Below are positions 56,465-64,000 of a DNA stretch of 64,000 nucleotides, in pieces. The stretch is taken from the NCBI RefSeq assembly GCF_001625215.2, contig NC_030381.2:35524689-35588688 (forward strand), read 5' to 3'. A model generated the notes under the pieces. The model was not told the origin of the DNA. It saw nothing but the letters and a program-made list of their open reading frames with translations, and searched no databases. Source of the DNA: Daucus carota subsp. sativus. Taxonomy: Eukaryota; Streptophyta; Magnoliopsida; Apiales; Apiaceae. A program made the translations under genes and the position numbers. The stretch's first letter is position 1. Every line of letters starts with the position of its first letter.

Positions 56465-57095
56465 GAGAAAGATCTGCGTATCAAATCAAGAGATCACCTT
56501 TAATAACTGAAATCACAAATAAAAAGAAAAATTAAAGCATCTATGCAAAGTGATCTCACTAAAATCAAGCGATCCAACAAAGAAGAGATCGGAAAAAGAC
56601 TAAAGGCATGCTACAGAAAAACCTAAAAAATGGTGTAAGCTTATTTTTAAAAAAATGACGCGGTTTTCTTTTGGAAAAATTTAAAGGTTGAAAAACATAG
56701 TATATCAACTACAGAAACTTACGAGAGAGAGAGATATGCGGTGCAAAAGTGACGAAGAGAGTTGAGCAGAGAGAGTGATGAGGAGAGAGAAATATATAGA
56801 GAGAGAAGAAAGGACCGTAGTTTGTAGGATGGACGCGGCAAAATTAAATAAATATATGGGTTGAATCGAGTAAAACCCTAGACCACCTCTTCAATGTTAA
56901 ATTACGCATTTGACCTCCACCCAAAATTTTTTAATTACCCCGCCAAAATACTTTGACCAACACTTAACAAAACCCTTTGGCGGGATTTATATTTTATGAA
57001 ATTTGATTTTTTTATAAACACGTATAGCATTTTACTTCACAAAATAAATTAGCCAACATATCAAATCTTTAGATATGAATTATTATATTATAATA

Positions 57096-59100
57096 TACTT
57101 TTGTTTTACATATTACCAAAAATTATTGGTTTCATTTTTCATAAATTATTTGTTTATGATAACTTTAACGATTGATAAATCATGAATACATCTATACTTA
57201 TATACAAATACATGTATATGGTTTTACATCTGTAAATGACTATATATGACATATTGTCAGAATCGAACGAGTTTTTTATAGTTATCAATAATGATCGAGT
57301 GTATGGTAAACAGTACATTTTCATCTGATAATGTGTGTGCATATATACATACACATGTTGCTAATTTTATATGAACAAATTGTACTAGTAATCTTTTCAC
57401 TTAAGTAAATGCAAGTATAAAATAAATTTTAATTTATCTCATAAAATGAATTTTTTTTATAAGTTATTGAATAAATATCATATTTATTTAATGTTCACGA
57501 TAAAAGCACATTAGTACCTCATTGAAGGAGACCTGAGAGTAACCGCAACGAAGTCCTATTTCGTGCATCGGGCTGCATGAAATGGTAATATTGTGGAAAA
57601 GAGGCGATCAGTTGGCAATGGAGGAAAATGGGTAGTCCTTCTTTCCTGGTCTCATCCCACGTCTATTCTCATTATTTAAATGTGAAGGATGATGAAACAT
57701 GTGTACTCTATGAAGTTTCTTTTTTATACACATTGAAAAGAGTGAAACAGGTCGCGGGGTTGGAGTCGTTTGAGCAGTTCTTGTTCAGAGACTCCTTTAC
57801 TTACGTAGGCGCTGCTGTTGCTTTTACTATCTCATTTAGGGTTAACAAGAATAAAAAATTTGCTCGGGTAGTTATAGATCTTGTTTTTTCCCTTCAATGA
57901 AGCTTTATTATCTCATTTAGGGCTAGTAAATATAAAGAATCAACCTGCGTAATTACGAATTTTGTCTTTTCCACTACATTCATTCTGATTCAAATTTTTT
58001 TTACATAAGATTGGATTAAATACAATTTCTACAGTAATTCCACTCATGAAAGGTCAGGTGTTATATCACAAGAATATATAATATGTATAATTAATGTATC
58101 CTTTCTACGGAATTTTAATATTATGATCATTAATGATTGTTTCTTAGTGATAAAATCAGGTTAGATTGTATTACTAAAGAATCAACTATTGACTCGATTT
58201 GATGTGTTTTTTGATTTTGACTAATTCCACATTTGAATGTGAATATGTATATTATATTCAAATATTGAGTAGATTCATTTCATCTATATCAATGTATTAT
58301 ATGTCAACAAATGAGAAAGTTAACTTGAAAATGACTATAATATTACCATTATATCTCTATATGATATAAAAATCTGAATTACCCTACATATTTGTCATAA
58401 ATAATATAACATCACAAAATATTTTTCTATTATAGAAATTGATCGGCAACTTAAGCGGGAGGAAAAAGAAGCAATCACTGATATATAGATGTAGAATTTT
58501 TTTTTTGATTACCTGACCATTGAAGATCAAGTATGCTCCTTTGATTACAAAGAAAGAACCGATGGAAGATACACACTAGTGATAAAGTAGTTATAAAGAT
58601 GGCTCACAGTTAGTTATATGATGTTAAATACAAATATTTTCTTTATTTTTCTTCCTTGCCAAATAATAAATCAGTTTAACCAAATTAATGTTTTAATTGA
58701 TGGAAGCGAGTCTAAGAATGATTTTAACTGAAAAGATGTGAAGTGCGCTTCAATTGTTGATATGCCAACCCAACGTCTATGTGTTGATATTTATTATACA
58801 GGGTTGTCAAATTCTTCAAAAAATTATATTCTACTCAACTTAATTGTCCAAACTAATATGGCTGCGAGGTAACAAATATGAATACTTCTAATAAATATAG
58901 TAGTATTTTTATCTTATTAATGGCGCACTGAGATAATATATAATGGTGTTTATAGGCGTCGTCGTCAAAGTTCTTATAATAATTTCATCTTAAAATACAG
59001 ATTATGTTATATCCGAAATTTGACTATGAATATATATATAAAATGGTCACTATTAATGGATCTATATGGATGTAATATTATGAGAAAGAATATGCTCATT
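57096..59100. other. Intergenic, no gene assigned
   Basis: A 90-codon frame at 57628-57900 has no recognisable motif. Near it, two diverged tandem units of about 75 bp (TATCTCATTTAGGG...TTGTYTTTTCC) span 57826-57980. The rest is AT-rich with no element ends seen. Confidence 0.35.
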
Positions 59101-60290
59101 TCCGAAGGGCCAGAACTTTCCGTAAAATAAGATCATAGTAGTGGCTAGCCCTTATGTTGAAGGGTTCATGCCTTCAAGAGGCTAGCACTTACATTAACTG
59201 TCTCAGCATGTATGGAAGGGCTCGTCCCTCAAAGGGATCAGTCTATAAAAAAGGGTGCTACCCTCCAATGGGCGTATCTGTTGTGCATAATCTGGTAAGA
59301 AAGAGTCACATGCATGGAGAGGGTGTGTCCTTTAAGGGCGCATCCTCTGATGAAAAAGCCCTTATTAAAAGGGCGCTTCTCATTCGATGGCCTTGAGAGG
59401 GATCGATATATGATTAAAAGGGGGTCTATGATTAAAAGAGGGTAACCTTTGTTGCTTGGCCGAGGTGTGATGTGGTGATGGGCATCAACAGAGGGCGTGT
59501 TCCTTGAGAATCAATATTAAAATGCTTAGCTATGAATGAAGACCCCTCCAGACCCCTCTGGGGGATAACATGAATACCCTTCTAGGGGATAATCATGAAG
59601 ATTCACCCCTTCGAAGGATATCATGAAGATTCACCCCTCCGAGGGATAATACTGAAGACTTAGGCCTTCAGGTGATATCATGATGATTCACCCCTCTAGG
59701 GGATAATGTTGAAGACCACCCTTCCGGGGGATAATGTCGAAAACTCATTCTTCTGGGAGATACGAAGACATTGGCACCTGGAGCCCATCTGGCGTGATCT
59801 AAAACCCTCAATCATGTATTCTAACGGGTTATCCTCATGCGGGAGCTTGAGGATATCACGATTCTTATTGAAGGCTCGGAGTAGTATGAAGAATGATCAC
59901 ATATCTTAATCTTGCAATCTGGTGGGTTATCTCCATCATGGAATTGAAATGTTCGTATGTAGATAGTTTAGGGGGAGACCTTGCCCTATACTTCGGTGGT
60001 TATCCTCACGCGGGGGGGGGGGGGGGGGGGGTGGTCGTAAAGACTCATCCATAAACATTAAGGATGGCCATAACTATATCATGCGTCTGCTTCCATGCAT
60101 GATACAAAAAGTAGTGATTAGTGTTTCCTCCAATAATTAGGGATAATGCCGGATCCGTGACATACCTAAATTTAGAGTGCGGTACTGGGTCTCACGGCTA
60201 GGCCTTGATGGAATGGGCTCTACCTTCGAACATATCGAAACCACCTCAGTATAAGACTTCTGAAGACTGTGGAAGACTCTGTTAGATATT
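59100..60290. repeat. Unclassified repeat with CCCCTCnGAGGGG tandem units
   Basis: Between 59540 and 59760 a unit of about 30-35 bp (GGGATAATnnTGAAGAnTCACCCCTCC) occurs six or seven times, each with a small CCCCT/AGGGG hairpin. 59140-59400 has looser AAGGGCTCGTCC / AAAGGGCGC variants. A pure G tract lies at 60014-60031. The composition is much more GC-rich than the surroundings. Likely a decayed LTR-retrotransposon UTR or LTR, but no PBS was found. Confidence 0.55.
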
Positions 60291-60387
60291 TGAATAAATT
60301 TGATTATTTAAATATTTGATTTGCATGTATTTATAATAAATACACGCAAATCAAATATTCAAATAATCAAATTTATTCAAATATTCA
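60285..60387. repeat. Long inverted repeat (hairpin), arms about 46 bp
   Basis: GATATTTGAATAAATTTGAT reads forward from 60285 and its complement ends at about 60387, with a short AT centre near 60332-60340. Few mismatches. It lies at the right edge of the GC-rich repeat and next to a direct repeat. Confidence 0.78.
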
Positions 60388-60528
60388 ACAACTGATCACC
60401 TAATTGGCTAGTTATTTGGTCAGCGACAAGGAAAGATCCGTCTCTGTGGCCGGGAAGTCCGTTAAGTTGAAGAATTATAGAATTACAGAAGGCGCACATT
60501 GAACAACTGATCACCTAATTGGCTAGTT
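60387..60528. repeat. 28-bp direct repeat flanking a 90-bp insert
   Basis: CAACTGATCACCTAATTGGC TAGTTA occurs at about 60387 and again at about 60502. The intervening GC-richer sequence could be a small insertion with a long duplication or a remnant of unequal exchange. Confidence 0.6.
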
Positions 60529-60700
60529 AGCCTCCTTAAATTTAACACAACCATTCAAACCAGAAGTTGAAGGAAAAGCATTAGGGGAAAGAGATAAAGA
60601 GGAGCATACATTCAACGGAATTGTTTAAAGAAACCATATCCATGTAATTAAAAACATTGCAGATATGGTAAATGCGGGAAAAGAATTGAACAAAAGCCTT

Positions 60701-61345
60701 TTAGGCATTCCGCAGAAATAACACGATACATGCGGCGGCTCCACGAGACCTTGACAATACTTTGTAAAAGAGCTGTGTTAGGTACCCCAAATTATTTTCC
60801 CCAAAAAGTTCCCAAATGACGTAAAATGAGATATAGGATAATTTGATTGGTGAGCTTAATGTGAATTCATGTCCGTTTTTATTTATTATTAGCATATTCA
60901 ATAAGAAGATAGCACGTATAATTTGGGAAACTTTTGAGAATAATTTTTCGGGTCCTTTGCAAAATGCTCCATATTCCGCATTCCAAGCACTGTCCCAACC
61001 CATCTCATATCCTTTATTAAGTCCTGATTACGCACAACTCGTTCTTCACACTCACTGGTTTCCTTGTATTGTAAGTGAGTTCTACTGTAAGTGCAACTTT
61101 CTCCTCTGCAAACAGCTAGCGCAACAACGACATCATGATCCTTCATCAGCTTAGTAGCATCTCGGTTCATAAAGGACAAGGCAGCTCGCAACTTCCACAT
61201 CTCACTTATTTTCTCATTTAAGGCGACCGTGAGAGTGGCCTTTTTAGGGTCCCTTTTAGCACTCTGGACCTGCAATGCAGCGACCTTTTCTGAGGCCAGC
61301 CGCTCCTAGTCAGCAAAACAATTTTTCGCCTCCAAAAGCTCTTCA
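60701..61345 (-). pseudogene. Broken gag-like retroelement fragment
   Basis: On the minus strand a charged, helical frame runs EELLEAKNCFAD, a stop codon, ERLASEKVAALQVQSAKRDP, then LTVALNEKISEMWKLRAAL to about 60898, followed by further short pieces. This style, a coiled-coil segment with repeated LAxEK patterns, is common in plant retrotransposon gag-type proteins. The stop and the loss of flanking domains mark it as dead. The family assignment is by style only. Confidence 0.4.
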
Positions 61346-61598
61346 CGCATATTGACATCCGAGTGAATTCAGACATAAACCGTTAATAAAATCATGTCAA
61401 GACACCAATGATTGAGGAAAAACACAACTAAACATCCACAAAGTAAAGTGAACTACCTGGCCTAGAAGGTATTGGTTATAAAATTAAACGAATTTTACCA
61501 ATGATTGAGAATATGAGAATGTTTTTTATTCAATATTGGCAAGCTGACATTTTAAAATATTTGTGATACTCTGTAGAAAATCAAAAAATCAGTCCTTT

Positions 61599-62524
61599 TT
61601 AATTGAGTTTGCTCATAGCAGTGATGTACATAGACAATTCATGCTCATTCTGGTGTCGAATCACAGGACTCTCATTTCCAAGTGTTTGAAGGCTATGCCC
61701 GGGCGACCCTGGAGGAGATGCATAAAGCATAGCAGCCTCTAAAGCTTGGCGCCGCATGCTTTCTTCTTCATGTGCCAGTTTTTGTGCCCGTAAAGCTGTT
61801 ATGTACAGCCCAGAAGCAAGAAACACTGTTGTTAACCCGAAAACTCCAGCAGCCAAAAACAGACCTTGGTTTAGAACAAGGCAGTTAGGCCTTGAAGCTG
61901 ACCACTTTTGCAGATGTCCTGATTCCACACTTATTCCTATTAATAGCAATATTTCTCCCACAGCAAAACAAATCCTGCATTCAACAAAACCATAAATTTT
62001 CACTTGTTGCAGATAAAGTAGTGGATTTTTAGAAACATTTGTTTTCTTTTTTACCATGATGTGAGAAAGAAAAATGCAGCTTGCCATGTAAGGACTTTGG
62101 CACGCGGAGAGTGAGGTTCCCAAGTGACTAAATCTGCAGAATTACTAATTGCAATAAGCATGGAAGCATGTTCCATAATCATGGCAATTGCCAGGACTCC
62201 AAATGCAGCACAAGCATATACGAGAGGCTTTTTTCCACTGCTGTTATACGTGCACTCATATTTCCCTTCAATGCTTGTGCTGAACCATGTCACCTGCAAA
62301 ATTATCAATCAGCAACATAAATTTCGCGCAAGCACAGATAGATGCTATGTCCAAAAAATTTAATCTGCCATTAGTACCTGCGAGCGAGTGGTCTCAGCAA
62401 TGAGGGAGAAAATGAAGCAACTTAGGCCAAGTAGGACTGATAAGACCATGACAAGTGCACCTGTTTTGCTGCCTAAGACTGTACCTCGACGACTCGGAGC
62501 CAGATCAGCATGAGTAACTGCCAT
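61599..62524 (-). CDS. DUF1218 family four-helix membrane protein
   Basis: Three exons on the minus strand: 62524-62378, 62293-62055, 61974-61599, giving 253 residues. The start MAVTHADLAPSRRGTVLGSK is chosen because the sequence further upstream in frame is not conserved-looking. Four hydrophobic segments are visible: about 22-43 (GALVMVLSVLLGLSCFIFSL), 72-97 (LVYACAAFGVLAIAMIMEHA), 121-146 (AAFFFLTSWICFAVGEILLL) and 165-188 (GLFLAAGVFGLTTVFLASGL). The cytosolic-looking tail has an EEESMRRQALEAAMLYASPP helix and SPPGSPGHS. DUF1218 includes plant proteins affecting wall lignin (MWL) and vein connectivity (VCC), located in the endoplasmic reticulum or plasma membrane. Which subgroup this belongs to cannot be said from sequence reading alone. 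Confidence 0.85.
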
Positions 62525-62639
62525 GTCTTGAAGGTCTGGTCTGTCAAGAACAAAGACTTTTGATTGATTAAGAAATTCTAGATGAAAGAATGAAATTAAA
62601 TGAATAATATTCTGCAAGGAGAAAGAGAGAAAGGAAGGG

Positions 62640-64000
62640 GGATTAGTATTGCTTGGAACAAAGGTTGCTTAAACTTTAAATATTCTTTTTGGTTTGAGCT
62701 TTACATGCAAGATTTCACACAAGTTTATAAAGGCAATGTTCTGATCTTTTGTTTTGAGTGAGTTGAGTAGATTAATTAGAGCTAAAAGTCTTTTTTAACA
62801 CTGTTTTTGTGATAAAAGGCAGGATTGATGATGATGATAAGAAAAAGTTAATTATTAGGAGTTAGGACCCCGTATGTGGTGCTCACATAGTTCCGACTGA
62901 CTTGTTCTATGCTCTGCAACTTGTCTCATATTTAAGCAGCGGGACTTTAATAGTTTGCAAATTTGGATATTAAAAATTTTTTAAGAAGATTTTGAAATTA
63001 ATAGATTCAGTCAAGATTTTAAGATTTTGAAACAAAGATTTGAATTTTACTAAAATATGTTCAAATTGATGTATCCGTTCAAGATTTTTTAAAGATTTCT
63101 ATATTTATTTTAATATCATAAAAATATTCAAATACACGCATTAAGATTAAGATACGTTGAAATATGTATAATTAGAATCAGATTTCAAAAAATCTCCTGA
63201 ATTTATTAATATCTTACTCAGCATTTAAGGATATTAGAATAATTACTAAATATTATTGAAATCCAGAGATATCTTATATGAAATCTTGAGCACTAAATTC
63301 ATTTTCGAATTGTCCAATTGAAAAATACCATGTGTCATGTTCTAAGTCGTTATAACTTAATAGAACTTAATAAATTTTAATAATGATTTCACTAATTAAT
63401 ATATATATCACCAATATTATTATCATGCATTTTGGTCCACGACGACTGATTGTCATGGTGCTCTTATCTAACACACAGCTCCATTATATCAGATTTGTAT
63501 TTCAAGGCTGGAATTGAAATCTGATTTTTTAAGTATCCGGTATAATTTTGCGCAGATAGAGACTTTCTGTTTCCGTGGAAAAAAACAAAGTTTTAATTTA
63601 GAACTCTTGAAATATAGATCCGACAGCCCTGTTAAATAAACTGTTCCCTGACAACCACTGACCTGGACCCTATTATCATAATCATTTAGGAAGAATTTTG
63701 GGTATCTGACATCATTCTTAGTAGTCAATTTTTTATTTTCTATGATCAAAATAGCTTGCTTCTATCTAAACTATTTTTTCGTAACTCTTATTATTAAAAA
63801 TATTATATATTCCTTTTATAGATAAAACTTTTGTATTATTTCTAATTACAAAATATATGTAAATTTCGATTAAAATTTAATTAATTGATATAGTAATTTC
63901 AACTACTGGTTTTAATCATATAAAGTATAATAAAAATTATTTTAATATACACTGTTATTCAAAAAATTATTGATTTTATTATCGCTCAATTTTATAGTAC
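62640..64000. other. Promoter side of the DUF1218 gene and intergenic DNA
   Basis: The first 200-300 bp should hold the DUF1218 leader and promoter. 62960-63300 has repeated TCAAGATTTTnAAAGATTT words of no known family. No conserved reading frame to the window end. Confidence 0.4.

Larger units (their letters stand above)
54670..57095. repeat. Tandem segmental duplication, copy 2 (carries the GATA pseudogene)
   Basis: Diverged copy of 52140-54660. The left part (CGATACCTCAAATTCTTTATTCAG...) matches 52.28 kb. The promoter with GAGAAGAAAGGACCGTAGT matches 54.39 kb. The right end near 57090 matches the end of copy 1. Confidence 0.8.

Noticed and set aside
57628..57900. 90-codon plus frame
   Set aside because: No recognisable motif and it overlaps a degenerate tandem repeat. 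It could be a fragment of a lost gene, but nothing supports a call.
63489..63749. 86-codon minus frame near the window end
   Set aside because: AT-driven composition and no domain. No promoter or splice context.

Overview
This is nuclear DNA from a flowering plant, most likely a eudicot. The genes have short conserved exons separated by AT-rich GT-AG introns. The families present are land-plant specific: a euAP2 factor with a miR172 site, a type-B response regulator, Di19, ICR/RIP, a class-B GATA factor, DUF789 and DUF1218. The spaces between them are full of small plant transposons, above all Stowaway elements with CTCCCTCCGTCC ends. The abundance of that family would fit an asterid such as an Apiaceae species, but this is a guess. 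I found no prokaryotic, viral or CRISPR-like system.

Layout. 1-790 holds the last coding exon of a DUF789 gene, interrupted by a SINE-like insertion. A hAT MITE (1327-1783) and a Mutator-type MITE (1867-2060) follow. Then comes MED4 (CDS 2525-3727), with a second copy of the same Mutator-type MITE after it (4081-4281). A ten-exon euAP2/TOE-like gene (6850-9140, +) carries the miR172 site in its last exon. Next are a hAT derivative with a transposase remnant (10516-11141) and an ICR/RIP gene on the minus strand (12367-14782, leader to about 15.9 kb). 16-20 kb is a MITE field with a self-nested Harbinger-type copy. A five-exon Di19 gene (20350-26111, -) has nested MITEs in its last intron and a convincing U12-type AT-AC intron (23077-24174). 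26.5-34.7 kb is repeat-rich and gene-poor. A type-B response regulator (34765-39006, +) is followed by more MITEs, a complete 120-bp SINE and a very small TRIM-like LTR element. A small intronless secreted proline-rich protein lies at 44542-45072 (+). 45.7-52 kb is again repeats. A class-B GATA gene (53259-54055, -) sits in a segment of about 2.4 kb that is tandemly duplicated. The second copy (55.8-56.5 kb) is a pseudogene without its zinc-finger exon. 57-61.4 kb holds unclassified repeats and a broken gag-like fragment. A DUF1218 membrane protein gene (61599-62524, -) closes the set.

The genes do not form one pathway. Several are regulators of development or hormone response: MED4 in general transcription, euAP2 in floral and phase identity, the type-B regulator in cytokinin signalling, class-B GATA factors downstream of light and hormones, and ICR in ROP GTPase polarity. 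Their adjacency looks like ordinary gene order. The most informative observations are the U12 intron, the SINE that rewrites the DUF789 C-terminus, the tandem GATA duplication with decay, and the many transposon insertions whose target-site duplications can be read directly.
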